NCBI GenBank assembly: GCA_015680905.1 | Contig: CM027377.1 | Coordinates: 24,824,501-24,888,500, forward strand | Reading direction: 5' to 3' | Length of the DNA: 64,000 bases | Source: Coptis chinensis | Lineage: Eukaryota > Streptophyta > Magnoliopsida > Ranunculales > Ranunculaceae | Shown: positions 9,156 through 20,104 of the stretch, one piece after another | Layout of the letters: each line of letters opens with the position of its first letter | Numbering within the stretch: the first letter of the stretch is position 1 | The notes under the pieces: model-generated | Told to the model about the DNA's origin: nothing | Databases searched by the model: none | Seen by the model: only the letters and a program-made list of their open reading frames with translations | Program-made: the position numbers and the translations under genes

Positions 9156-11558
9156 GTGATTGCTCCGGTGCAACTCTTCTCCGTTGGAAATCCGCCTCAG
9201 GTTCGTTATCTTCTTCTTCCTTTTATCTTGGTGCATTTTCTTTCCTTAATTTCTTTTTATTTTTCAACTTTTCTTGAGTCTTCTCCCTCCTTCGAGTCTA
9301 TTCATCTTCCATTCTTGATGTCGAAATCCGACTCCGGTGACTCCTCATCTTCCCAGTCTAATATGGTGGCATCCCCACCTCCAGTGGCCCCTGTTGCGGC
9401 CACCTCCACATCTGGGTGGCATATCCCCCTACCGACACCCACTTCACGATGTCATAGACCTAATTTGGATGAAATTAGGGCTACCTATGGGATTCCCGCT
9501 AACGTATTCCTAGAACATGTGCCCTCAGTTACCCACTTCCTTCATTTGGTTCCCTGCAGGTCGGGGTCCCTCGTAGTCACCGTAGGTCAAATTATTGCTG
9601 GTTTGAGGCTTCCCCTAACATTATTAGATGTCGAGGTATGCAACCACTTCAACATCCCTCCTTGCCAAGGCATTGGGAACTTCTGGAGGGTTATGTATGC
9701 CGCGAACTACTATAATAGGTTGGGAGATCCCAAGATATCCTATCGCGATATCATCTCTCATTACTATATAAAGACGAGTACCAAGGACGTCAATGTAGGG
9801 TACCAGTCTTTTTGTGTTCGCCCTAAAAAGAAATCCTTTGTCCTCCGTATTACCATCTCGAACAAGACATGGCATTACTATCCGTTATATGTATCTGGGA
9901 ATTGTTTGTCTGCGGATTTTCCTTCAGGGTTGACACTTAACCATCTCGCCTTCCAAACTCGTGGTGAGTCTTATTGTAATTTCCTTCTTTTCTGGTATGT
10001 AATTCATGTTATTAACTGACCTATGGCTATCTTCCCATGCAGGTTGGCGGTCTGATTCCAAGTCCAGTATCTACTCTGGAATAACTTCTTCCATTTTCGA
10101 AAGACTTCGCAGTTTAGGATCTGCCCAAGCTGACCGTCTGGGTATACATCCCACCCAAGGTACTCCGCTGTTGGAAGTCCCAGCACTCCATTCCATCGGT
10201 GGGTATTCCGCTCCTTTTTACCGTCCTCCGCCTCCTAAGGAAAGGAAACCCTAAGCCTCGCCCCCTCCCAAGAAAAGATCACGTACCCAGACTTCCTGTC
10301 GTAGCCATCTTCGGGATTCATCCCACTCTCCCGCGTCCATTGAACTCCGTGAACCTCATTCTTTATCCGCACCAGAAGCCATCCCTTCCTACAGTTCTGT
10401 TTCCACCTGGGAAGATCAATACACCTCCCCGCTTTCTCTATCCGCGGATATGGATGCCAATAAAATGAAATTGTTCGACAGTGATATTGACGACGATGAT
10501 GAAGTGATGGAGGTACCCTCTACTGAGGTGCTTGCTCCTGCTGACGGGCCACCAAACAAAAGGCTGCGGACTTCTGAGTCTGAGGAACCTGCACCCACTA
10601 CTCTTGTTGTCAATTCTGCGGCCCCTTCCCCCATACCAACCGGCCGGATAAAGAACATGTCATATCATCAGGCAAGGGGTCCGCGGCCACTACCCCAGAG
10701 GAGTTCTACCCCACATTTAGGATTCGCACACGGTGAACATTGCAGACTCTGCTCTGGAAAGTCATGGTCTCATCCCTATTCTACGGGTCCCACCTTCCCA
10801 AAGACATGGCTTACGCGGAAGGGGGGTCGTTTGAACAACACAGGACTTCCCTTACACCAATTGGGAGAAGGTACACATCCTTAATTTTACCTTTACTCTT
10901 TCATATTTCACTCTTGACCTAACATCTTTCTTGTTCTCAGGTGAGCCTGGACATATCCTACATGATCCGTGGTCTATTTGGTGCCAGGGCGGCAGGGCCA
11001 AGGTGGATTAATTAGAGAAAGAACTCAGCGGTCCTAAAGGACTACATGCTATCTGTGCCCGACTCCAACAAGAACTGGAGGTTGCTGACCTGGCCAAACT
11101 CAAGGCTCAGGATGAGCTAAAGACCGCGGAGGCCTCCCATCAACTATATATGGATAGAGTCAACGACCATTTGAGCCATCAGTGGGAAGTACTCTTCCAA
11201 TAGCATCAAGAGAGACTAGATGCCCTTACTCAACAGTACCAATCAAGAAAATTCTGCGGCTCTTCTATAGCAGCACAAGGTGGATATGGACAAGCTTCAA
11301 GAACGCTTTAAGACTTTGGCTGAAAAGAGGGTGGCAAAGAAGATCCAGGAGGAACATGATCAACTCCTCAGGGAGGGACGCCTTCTTCCTGAGAAGCTAG
11401 TCACCCCTATTGATGATGTCGCGGAAGATGCCACTGATGCTGCGGAATTGGCTGTGGAAAAAGCCCCTGAAGCTGTAGTAGCAGCTGTTGTGGATGGTTG
11501 TACTGCAGATGGATCTGCTATGGAAGATGCTATTGAACCTACTCCTGATGTAGTTTAG
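9156..11558 (+). mobile_element. Antisense ORF region of Tat fossil no. 1 (Transposase_28-like)
   Basis: Long open stretches on the strand opposite gag-pol encode a protein with VTVGQIIAGLRLPLTLLDVE, then NIPPCQGIGNFWRVMYAANY. This matches the family catalogued as 'putative gypsy type transposon' (Transposase_28), which sits antisense between integrase and 3' LTR in Retand/Tat elements. The region continues with a Ser/Pro-rich middle and an acidic, coiled-coil-like end near 11280-11558 (EKRVAKKIQEEHDQLLREG). Its role is unknown. It is the best-preserved coding portion of the fossil but is also disrupted. Confidence 0.7.
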
Positions 11559-12049
11559 AGGTCCGATTCATTGTTGGTTTAAAGCTTAGACTATTTTGTT
11601 GCTCCCTTCTGCTTTACTATGTTATTGTTGTACTTATGTGTGAGAACTCATGACTCCATTTGTAAAGAATCAGTATTATGGATATTTTATTTTATGTACT
11701 TATTGTACACCCTTTACACATACTTTTGTTTCTCAATTGCAGAATTCTAATCCCCACTTGAAATTTGTTTGAACGCGAAATTATGAATTACCTTACTTTA
11801 ATGATTTCTGAAACCTGTTATTTATCTTCCCCAATCCACTCTGGTTTCATAAGTTTGGATAATTTCCAATGGTGGTTAATGTACCATACTTGATAGTTTG
11901 GAACACACATTCTCGTTGTTCTTGTATTGTGTTCTATCACATCTTTCCTATCTCTTTATTTTTCCCAATGTATGATGTCTCCCTCAACTCTAAGCTTTGG
12001 GGACATCTCTATATGTTCCCGCTCTCTTTGATTGGCCCTGAAGCCTGCT

Positions 12050-12265
12050 AGGGGCAACTCACTTTGCCCCTAAGTTTGATTTGGACCTCATGTCCGCGAA
12101 GGGCTCGTCTTCCCCCCCGCTATCTCTATTCGGCCGTGAAGCATGTTGGGGGGGCAACTCATCTTGCCCCAAATTTGATTTGGACCTCATGTTCGTGAAG
12201 GCCCCCAAAATTTGATTGGGACATCTTATCCGCGAAGGGCTCGTCCCCCCAGCTGTCTTTCGTCG
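12050..12265. repeat. Tandem repeat in the spacer of Tat fossil no. 1
   Basis: The phrases GGGGCAACTCA(C/T)(C/T)TTGCCCC, TTTGATTTGGACCTCATGT and CGCGAAGGGCTCGTC recur with a period near 100 bp for about two and a half units. It lies beyond integrase and before the antisense ORF, the place where Tat elements commonly carry tandem repeats. Confidence 0.7.
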
Positions 12266-12338
12266 GCCATAAAACCTTTCATTACACGCAGTAGTACCTT
12301 CTCAAAAGTGTCGTTGTATTATTTATTTTGCAAACAGC

Positions 12339-13472
12339 TCAAGTCTCCCATACTAGAATTGCATTACATTTAAATGTATATTTTAACAATCTCACATTCC
12401 ATGGCCTCTCTACCACCTTTCCTTCAACCGTTTGTAGCTTGTAAGTGCTGACTCCCCCTTTATCCACCACTGTATAGGGCCCTTCCCAGTTCGGACCCAA
12501 CTTTCCATCGTTTTCTCTCCTAGTGCTAGGAGTCACTTTGCAGAGCACGAAATCTCCAACTTGGAATTGCCGCGACTTCACTCTCTTGTTATACTGTCTT
12601 TGCAAATGCTGGTGGTACTCCTCTAATCTGATTCGTGCGGTGTCTCTTTTTTCTTCTGCTAAATTCAAATCCTTTCCTCCATGACTTTAGTTCGGGTCAT
12701 GGATGCCACCATCTCTGATGGAATCACAGCATCTACACCGTAAGCTAATGAGAGAGGAGTTTCTCGGGTGGAAGTCCGCGGTATAGTACGCTACGCCCAG
12801 AGGATATGATTCAGCTCATCAGCCCACGCCCCTTTCCTGTCTTCTAGTTTCCTCTTGAGGTTGTTCATTATGGTCTTGTTAGATGATTCAGCCTGTTCGT
12901 TGCCCTTTGGATTGTATGGGGTGGAGAATCCTTTCTATGCCTACAAGAAAGCTTTCACTTTTGATCCCGTGAACTGCGTTCCATTGTCCGCTATGATAAA
13001 ATGAGGCAACCCAAATCTGCATATGATGTTTTTCCATAATAATTTAATCACCTGCTCCTCTTTCACCTGCTGCAATGGCATGGCTTCTATCCACTTGGTG
13101 AAATAATCGGTGGCCGCTAACATGAATCTCTTCTTGCCACTTGCTATGGGCAACGGACCTACTATATCCATGGCCCACATGGCAAAAGGCCAAGGACTTG
13201 ATACATTATGCAACGGCTCCGTAGGTGCAAATATCAACTGGGAGAACCTCTGAAATTTTTTGCATTTCTTAGCAAAGTCCACTGCATCCCTTTTCATGTG
13301 TGGCCAAAAGTACCCCTAAATTAAAAAGTCGGTGTGTGGTGGTTCTTCCTGCTAAATGGCTCCCGCAGTCTCCCTCATGCAATTCTGCAAATACCTCTTG
13401 TGCCAACTTCAACTCGAGGCACTTCAGTAATGGCCCATTGAAATTCTTTCGATACAACTCTCCACCCAACAA
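12339..13472 (-). mobile_element. Integrase region of Tat fossil no. 1
   Basis: On the minus strand the region shows the integrase core style (WAMDIVGPLPIASGKKRFML, then ATDYFTKWIEAMPL and FIIADNGTQF) and, nearer 12339-12668, the C-terminal part with YNKRVKSRQFQVGDFVL and LGPNWEGPYTV. This arrangement is normal for gypsy integrases. Degraded. Confidence 0.85.
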
Positions 13473-13873
13473 GGTGTATCTCTAAGAAGTTTGTTCCAGC
13501 CTTCTCTTCTCGTTTTTATCAGCCACCTCTCTTCCAGACAAAAAGTGTTTGATAGGGTCTATCCACGCCCCCCCCCCCCTCTTCCTCCGTGGTTTGAAAT
13601 ACCCCTTCCGACTCCTCAGTGCTTGGTTTTTCCAACTTCGTTCCCTACTTTTATTATTCTTTTCTCAGATCCTGGGATTGCCGCCAATAGGTTAGCCAAG
13701 GCATCTGTATGTTAGTTTTCTCCGCAATCCAAGTGTATGAACTTGATATTTACAAACTTCGCGGCCTTTTTATGCAAAACCTCCAAATATTTCGCCATCC
13801 GTGGGCATCGAGCCGCGAATCCTCCGTTTGCTTGACACACGAACAAGTTTGAGTCCAAGTATACCGTCAACTA

Positions 13874-15422
13874 CTATATTCCCAAATCCTCCACCATTCT
13901 CAATCCTGCTATCACAACCTCATATTCAGATTCATTATTCGATGCCACGAATCCCAGTTTCATTGCTTGTTCCATTCTTGTATTATCCGGGGTGACCAAC
14001 ACGGCTCCTATTCCACTGCATGTGTCTATTGCCAACCCATCCGCAAACACTTTCCATCTGTTCCTCTTATCCCAGGGGTCTAGAAGATCCTGATCTGTAT
14101 CATGTTCGGGCACCATGACCATCTCTTCCCCCCACGTGGGATCCTCTGCCGGGAATTCCGTCAAAAACTCCGCCATATATAGCTTGGGCCTTTTCTGCTG
14201 TCCTGATATGATATTGGATTTCATAAGAATTGAGCATCATGACCCATTTTAGCATTCTCCCTGACTTCTCCGCCTTCAGTGCTTGCTTGAGGGGCATATT
14301 TGTTACAACCACTGCTGAATGCGATTTGAAGTAGGGTTTCAGTTTTAGTGCGGAGAAGATCAGCGCCAATGCATACTTCTCAATCCTACTGTATCAAGTC
14401 TTTGCATCCAACAAGGTTTTACTCTGAAAATACACTGACTTTTCTATTCTGTTGACAACTCAGACGAGGATTGAGCTAACCGCGTACTCTGTGACCCCCA
14501 GATACAGATACAATTTCTCCCCTTGTTCTGGCCGTGACAACAAATGATCTTTTCCCAAGTAACTTTCCAATTCCTGAAATGCATTCTCACATTCCGCAGT
14601 CCAAAGGAAATCTGGGGTACTCCTCAGCAATTGATACAACGGTCTACATTTATCCGAAGACTTTGAAATGAATATGTTCATAGCCGCGACCCTTCAAGCC
14701 AGTCAGTGTACCTCTTTGACGTTTTGAGGGGACGACATTTTTACCAAGGATCTTATTTGCTCGGGATTTGCCTCTATTCCGCGGTTAATAACAATGTAAC
14801 CCAAAAACTTCCCTGTGGTCACTCCGAAAGTGCACTTCTCCGGATTGAGCTTCAGATTATGGGTTCATAGTATGCTAAATGTCTCCCTCATACCCTCTAG
14901 GTGTTCTTCCTCAGACATGCTCTCTTCCACCATGTTGTCAATGAAAATTTTAATTCCTTTTCAAATCTTGCCCTCAAACATCTTTTCTCCCAAGCGCTGG
15001 AAGGTGGCCCCGGCGTTCTTTAAGCCAAAAGGCATCCTCGTGTAATAGTATGTACCGCCTTCCACCACGAAAGTTGTCTTCTCCTGAGCCGGCCCATACA
15101 TTGCGACTTGGTTGTATCCCATAGATGCGTCCATGAAAGAAAATATTTTGATGACAACCGTTCCATCCACTAACTCATCTACTCACGACATTGCATAACT
15201 GTCTTTAGGACACTCTAGGTTGACGTCTATGAAATCGACACACATACGGACTTTGTCGTTTTTCTTGGGTACCACGGCGACGTTGGACAACCATTTTGTG
15301 AATTCCACCTCTCTTATTATTCCCACCACTTTTAGTCTGGCTACCTCTTCACGAATCCCCTCCGCATACTTCGGCCTAATGCTTCTCATCTTTTGCCTCA
15401 CAGGCTTCGCATCAGCATTCAT
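13874..15422 (-). mobile_element. Reverse transcriptase and RNase H region of Tat fossil no. 1
   Basis: The minus strand at about 14961-15422 encodes reverse-transcriptase motifs (VPKKNDKVRMCVDF, FMDASMGYNQ, MPFGLKNAGATFQR). The connection and first RNase H follow at 14100-14681. A second RNase H of archaeal type lies at 13874-14224 (FADGLAIDTCSGIGAVLV, then ASNNESEYEVVIAGLR). Two RNases H in tandem are diagnostic of the Tat lineage. Degraded. Confidence 0.85.
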
Positions 15423-15740
15423 GATGTGTAGGTGGTGACATGCAAAACTTGGATCTAAACCTGTGACATCCTCAATTACCTATGCAAATACATCTATATT
15501 TTTTGACAAGAACTATACCAGCTTGCTCTTCCACTCATCCGGTAAGTTGGACCCTACTGATGTAAATTTTGCTTCCTCCCCCATCCCTAAGTTCACTATT
15601 TCGATCTCATCAAGGGTTTTCGGTCCCATTGAAGGCTCCTCCTCTTCCTCCATGGCGACACTCTGCAATTGCTATGCGGACCTTTTCCCGATGTCAGAAG
15701 TCTCTCCTAGTGTTCTGTGGACCATACCTTTCACTGTCCC

Positions 15741-16175
15741 CTAATAGCTATTCTTAGCTGCCACTTGGTCACCGCGAACTTCGTACATGGGGAATCGAAT
15801 CACTTGATCATATGTGGATGGTACCGCTTTCATTTCGTGTATCCACCACCTCCCCAAGATTGCATTGTATTGTGAATTTAAATCTACCACCATGAACCGG
15901 GTGAACACTGTCACCGGTCTCATTGTCAGAGGTAGCAAAAACTATCCCATAGGCTCAGTCATACTTCTGTTGAATCCATACAAGTTGGTCCACGAAGGTC
16001 TTAACTGTTTTGCATCTATCTTCATTTCCTCCATCGCCCCTCTGAATAGCAAGTCTACTGCACTACCGCAATCAATTAACACCCTTTTAACCATGTAATT
16101 GCCCATTGCTACTGTAATGACCAACGCGTCTTCGTGGGGGTAATCGACAGCTTTGAGGTCCGCATCAGTGAACAC
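15741..16175 (-). mobile_element. Protease region of Tat fossil no. 1
   Basis: The minus-strand translation contains VKRVLIDCGSAVDLLF and later YNAILGRWW, the start and end signatures of gypsy retropepsin-like proteases of the Tat type. It lies between gag and reverse transcriptase as expected. Degraded. Confidence 0.75.
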
Positions 16176-16502
16176 ATACTATGCGATCCATTCCCTCTGC
16201 AAACCATGAACTTGGCTGCGAGGGCCCTACTACCTCATTGACCTCCTGAATACCCTCGGTTTGCCTTATCTTCTCTTTATGGGCATTGTGACTTAAAACG
16301 TCTCCGCTGAAGATCACATTGATCGTTCCAAGTATCCTACCCTGAACTGGTACCTACTCATCTTTCTGAGCTCCCGTTATAAACTCTCTTAACATTCCCG
16401 TCTATATCATCCTCTGAATCAACCATTTCAATGCGTAGCAATCATTAGTCTCATGATTCCGTATCTGGTGATATGCACAATATGGTTTACTCGTCATCTC
16501 CA

Positions 16503-17720
16503 TTAGTGTGCTTTGTGGTCCTTCATAACCCTGAAGATTTTTTTTATCAAAGGCAAGATCTCACTCAGTGGCCTGTTCAGTGGTGTATGTTCCAACTCAC
16601 GGTATGGTTTTCTCTCCCTATTCTCCCTCTTGACTCCCTCGCTACCTCTTTCGGGCCGCGATGAGTACCCGCGGTACCCACTATTCCCCCTCTTTGATGT
16701 CTCAGTTTTCCGATGATCCTCGCTCTTTTCTAAGGATAGTATGGCTTTCCCCAACCTTCTGGAATTCTTCTACATTGTATCCTCATACCTTATGTACTTT
16801 TCCCCATAGGCAAGGTCGCGATCTCGTTCTTAGCCACGGACTGATGTACGCCTATTCCTGGACCTAGGCCTCTTTCAAATGCTATTACCGTGGTTCTTTC
16901 ATCCATGTTCTCCACCTTCAATGTCTCGGCTTTGAATCGGCACAAGAAATCCCTCACTGATTCCGCAAATCTCTGCCTAACGTTGAACAATGCGGCGATG
17001 TCTACCACCCGCCTTTTTTTATGTATGAAATGGTCTACGAATGCTTGCTCTAACTCCTGAAAATTATTTATGCTCCTTGACGGCAACCGATAGTACCAGT
17101 CGGACGCCCCACCCTTTAGGTTGGCTAGGAACATCATGCACCGCAGTCCATCATACTGCGCTTCTTGCCACAAAGGCATCTGTTGCCAAAAATGGTGAAT
17201 GTGGTCCGTAGGATCACCTTTGCCATTGTACCTTTCAAATTTGGGTTGATTGAAACGTTTAGGAACCTCCAAAGCCCAAATGGTGTCAGCCAACAGGTTA
17301 CGGTTTAGACCGGCCACCACTTGACTAGCCGCTCCTACTTGAACCCTCGTTTGCTGAAGGTTCGCCTCCCAGTCGTTGTTTATCATCTCCTGAACCTGTT
17401 CCATTGTGAGGCCGGTCACCGGGTTTTCGACTAGATTTGGCATTTCTTCTTCATTATCCAACCCCTCTCTCACTTCTTCCTCCTCTCTTTCTCTTTCTCT
17501 CCTGAGTGCGTCATTCTCCTCTCTCAACCTCATTATCTCTTCTTGCATAAGTCGTGTCTCCTCAGATGCCGAACCAGCGGTTGTATCCTCTCCTTGATCT
17601 CCCCTTTCATCACTCACCACCTCTTCGTCTGGCTTCTGCACTACTATCTTCTTTGGCCTACCTCTTCCTCTTTTTACTACTGTTTCCATCTCTCCGTTGC
17701 CTTCTTCTTTCTCAGTCCCC
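16503..17720 (-). mobile_element. gag region of Tat fossil no. 1
   Basis: It starts just inside the right-hand LTR on the minus strand. It opens with a basic GRGRPKK motif and a glutamate-rich coiled coil, then has a retrotransposon gag domain (FWQQMPLWQEAQYDGLRCMM, WYYRLPSRSINNFQELEQAF, RQRFAESVRDFLCRF). The main stretch (16790-17720) remains open, unlike much of pol. It packages element RNA in living relatives. Confidence 0.85.
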
Positions 17721-17735
17721 ATAGACGGCACCAAA

Positions 17736-18035
17736 TGTTGTATCACTCCTCTTCCTCTTCACTCTTTTTCTTTCTCTAGGTCTTTTTTCCTCTCACTTCT
17801 CAGATTTTCAATCCCCTTCTCTCTACTCTCTTCTTCTCTTTATACCCTCGCTCACTCTCTCCCATCCATACACTTGTCCTTCTATCCACCGTCCTCTTTT
17901 CTCCACGTACGCATTCCATATCCGCGGTTTAGGTATCCGCAGCCATGCTACCCTACTCCTTGACTCCCGTTGTTGTCTTGCTTTCTATACAGCTCACCGC
18001 TGACCCAGTCCACTTCTCCATATTGGGTCACTAGG
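17736..18035 (-). repeat. LTR (5' end) of Tat fossil no. 1
   Basis: It begins TGTTGTATCACTCC at 17736 and parallels 8496-8779 to about 18035, with a few small length differences (300 versus 284 bp). The outer terminal bases differ from the expected CA, so the right limit is accurate to a few bases. Confidence 0.8.
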
Positions 18036-18401
18036 CTTAACTCTGTTCATACTTAATAGGCGAGGAGTTGTGTTAAGATTAGTAGTCCTACATGGGAAGT
18101 TAGCCTGCTGATTAGTTTTGAGTTGGATGCTCCAAATTTAAGATCTTTTACACTTTGGCTATGTTTGTTTTTTCTCCACTGAACAGTCTGAAAAAAGCAA
18201 CATCTGATTGTGTAAAACTCGGAGTTCAATTGCCTCCCAAAATTCAGAGAAAACCAAGCCTCTAATTCTATCTCGTAGCTATTGGATTTGGCCGCATTTC
18301 TATTTTCTAGAGCGCTGATTATGCAATGCCTCTTACATAGATAGAATACGCAAAGCTAACTAGATAACTGCTAAGCAGTAGGGGAGTAAGCGGAGGGTGG
18401 A

Positions 18402-18530
18402 GAAGAGAGAGAGAGAGAGATGGGTTTGTGGGTGGAGAGAGAGAGAGAGTTAGGGTTTGGTGGAGAGGGAGAGGGAGAAAGAGAGAGGGGGAGAGGGAAC
18501 GAAAGAGGGAGAGAGAGGGAGGGATATGTG
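18402..18530. repeat. GA-rich microsatellite
   Basis: Runs of GA interrupted by GGG and GTTTGGTGG-type breaks extend for about 130 bp. It is purely purine over most of its length and lies about 230 bp upstream of the defensin-like start codon. Similar GAGA tracts can act in plant promoters, but nothing here shows that this one does. Confidence 0.85.
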
Positions 18531-18705
18531 ATGAACTGATGATAGACAGACATAAACCTACCAAACAACCTTTTGTCCCACATACTCCTACTCCTCCCAA
18601 AAACGTTCGCTCCGCTCACTTGATTATACCTCTCAACAATATATTTCATATTTAGAAAAGTTCTAGATGAAGTTTATATCCTTCAAGTGACCACAAATAG
18701 GACTG

Positions 18706-18714
18706 TTATATAAG
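18706..18714 (+). promoter_or_regulatory. TATA box of the defensin-like gene
   Basis: TTATATAAG lies 41 bases before the ATG at 18755, which would put the transcription start near 18738-18745 and leave a very short leader. The dead copy has only a weak counterpart (TTTATATG at about 4900), right after the Harbinger-type element's end. Confidence 0.55.
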
Positions 18715-18754
18715 TAGGTGTTACTTGTGTGGTTAACAGGCATCAAAGATTAAG

Positions 18755-19125
18755 ATGAAGTTCATTTCCGCCTCTTGCTTTTTCTTTGTTCTACTGGTCT
18801 TTCTCTCAGGTTAGTAAATCTTCCCAATCTTATTACCACCTGTTCTGTTCACTTTTGCGCTCCTAATCTCCTAATCCGCATGAACAATGAATTTGTACAA
18901 ACAATGTTATTTAGAGTTGATAATGATTATGCAGTAGAGGACATAGCAACCAAGGTGCACGCAGAAGATTATTGCGCTGACGCTAATTTTATCGGGATGT
19001 GCGGGTACGTGGTCAATGCCGAAATCTGTTATGAACGCTGCAAAAAGTATCGTCGAATTGGGCGGTGTGTACCCCAACCAGGAATGCTTCCCAACTGCTT
19101 GTGCGTAAATAGTATTTTTTGTTGA
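18755..19125 (+). CDS. Secreted defensin-like (DEFL) cysteine-rich peptide
   Basis: Two exons. Exon 1 (18755-18809) encodes the signal peptide MKFISASCFFFVLLVFLS and ends CTCAG before GTTAGT, in phase 1. Exon 2 most likely starts at 18935 (acceptor TATGCAG; 18917 is a possible alternative) and runs to the TGA at 19123-19125. The mature part begins near the run EDIATKVHAEDYC and has eight cysteines spaced C-x8-C-x8-C-x3-C-x8-C-x9-C-x1-C-x5-C. The CxxxC and CxC pairs are the hallmark of the cysteine-stabilised alpha-beta fold of plant defensin-like peptides, and the single intron after the signal peptide is the standard structure of that family. Such peptides act in the apoplast in defence or in cell signalling such as pollination; which of these applies cannot be told here. 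The length is about 80 residues before cleavage. A dead paralogue lies at 4941-6181. Confidence 0.85.
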
Positions 19126-19202
19126 TTTATGTGTGTCCTTCGGGAGTCTTAATGCATCATTTCATCTCATTAATTACTCTCTGTATATATATACGAGATA
19201 TT

Positions 19203-19208
19203 AATAAA
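19203..19208 (+). promoter_or_regulatory. Possible polyadenylation signal of the defensin-like gene
   Basis: AATAAA occurs 78 bases after the stop codon in an AT-rich stretch, a normal distance for a plant 3' end. This is a common hexamer in AT-rich DNA, so the assignment is tentative. Confidence 0.4.
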
Positions 19209-20104
19209 TATATTCTACTTCAAAGTAGAAAACATAAATCTTCGTTGAGCAGCAGTTGTCACTTCGGCCTGTCGCAGTGGCTTCATGGTCTACTTCAGAA
19301 AAATAAGAACATAAAATTGCATATACATCAACGTGATATGGGAGTTTTGTTTCCCTTGGCACACCTCCGATCTGCATTTTCTCAATACAAGCAGGTTGTG
19401 CACAAGAGGATGGTTGGTAACATTCACATCAATTCTCCACTGTATCTATTAGAGCATCCAAATGCGGCAGATTATTTCTTCCATATATATATAACCGGCG
19501 TAGCAGCTTATTACTTGTGAATAAAATAACTCATAAGCCAACAAGTGGGGATGCTGTTAGCTTGTTACCTATGTAGTTTCTAACATACTCTCACTCATTA
19601 GGTACATCAGGCTAATTGGTATATAACTCTAAATTTCAACCTGCAACCTTTTCAACATCGTACTTGAGGCCCTTAAGCGTCAACGAAAATTATGTCTATC
19701 CTAAGTGACTTTAGAATGCATTAATCCTCCTGGTAAAGTAAATAATGCCATCGTTTCGCAAAGGTTCATAGTAAATTAGTAATATAGTACACGTTCAAGA
19801 AACCCACGGTTTGATCATATCTTCCAAGGCCTGCTCATATCATCCCTTCCAAATTGACTAAGGAAGTAAATTGGGCTGTCAACATGTCTAAAGCAGTCAG
19901 TTGGCACAAGTAGCACAACTAAGAACCTAATTCACGTACTAATTTATGCCGACCATAAGGTTGTTGAGAAGATTTGACTCTCAACAAAGTCCGAACACTA
20001 CCCAACTAAAACTTGTTTGTCTTATTACAGTAGTCGCCTTAATGTATGTCACTCTATATCATTCTCATTCGAGCCTTCTTTTTCTACGTGGTCTTCAAGC
20101 AACC
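19209..20104. other. Intergenic region between two convergent genes
   Basis: No gene is supported. The open stretch at 19119-19520 shows no domain and is interrupted by AT-rich microsatellite-like sequence. The stretch contains the second copy of the duplicated flank (19660-19926) and the 3' side of the dehydrogenase gene. Confidence 0.6.
19660..19926 (+). repeat. Duplicated flank of the defensin-like locus, copy B
   Basis: It matches 8219-8495 closely (GTACTTGAGGCCCTTAAGCG through GGCACAAGTAGCACAACTAAGAAC). Here the sequence continues without interruption into CTAATTCACG, so this copy shows the state before the retrotransposon struck copy A. Confidence 0.85.

Larger units (their letters stand above)
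8496..18035 (-). mobile_element. Ty3/gypsy Tat-type retrotransposon fossil no. 1
   Basis: The element is about 9.5 kb and is read on the minus strand. In element order it has a 5' LTR (17736-18035), gag, protease, reverse transcriptase, RNase H plus a second archaeal-type RNase H, integrase, a repeat-rich spacer, an antisense ORF, and a 3' LTR (8496-8779). The second RNase H and the antisense ORF mark the Tat lineage. The stretch after the 5' LTR on the minus strand reads TGGTGCCGTCTATGGGG, in the place and style of a tRNA primer site. The LTRs differ by roughly 8% by eye, suggesting a few million years. The coding part is broken in many places, about a dozen or more. No clear target duplication is visible. 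Confidence 0.85.
18036..18754. other. Upstream region of the defensin-like gene, with GA-rich repeat
   Basis: There is no gene here. Bases 18402-18530 are an impure GA/GAGAGG microsatellite on the plus strand. The rest is unique-looking DNA leading to the promoter of the peptide gene. The sequence expected to the right of the duplicated flank, as judged from 19927 onwards, is not found after the retrotransposon. Confidence 0.6.

Noticed and set aside
8445-9159. Long hydrophobic open frames across the left LTR of Tat fossil no. 1
   Set aside because: They run through a pyrimidine-rich LTR and its edge; the Ser/Phe/Leu bias is due to composition, not a membrane protein.
18319-18649. Serine/proline-rich open frames on the minus strand
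   Set aside because: They are the complement of the GA microsatellite.
19119-19520. Open frame of 133 codons after the defensin-like gene
   Set aside because: It overlaps the peptide gene's 3' end, has no domain, no signal peptide and no similarity to anything recognised; it includes AT microsatellite sequence.
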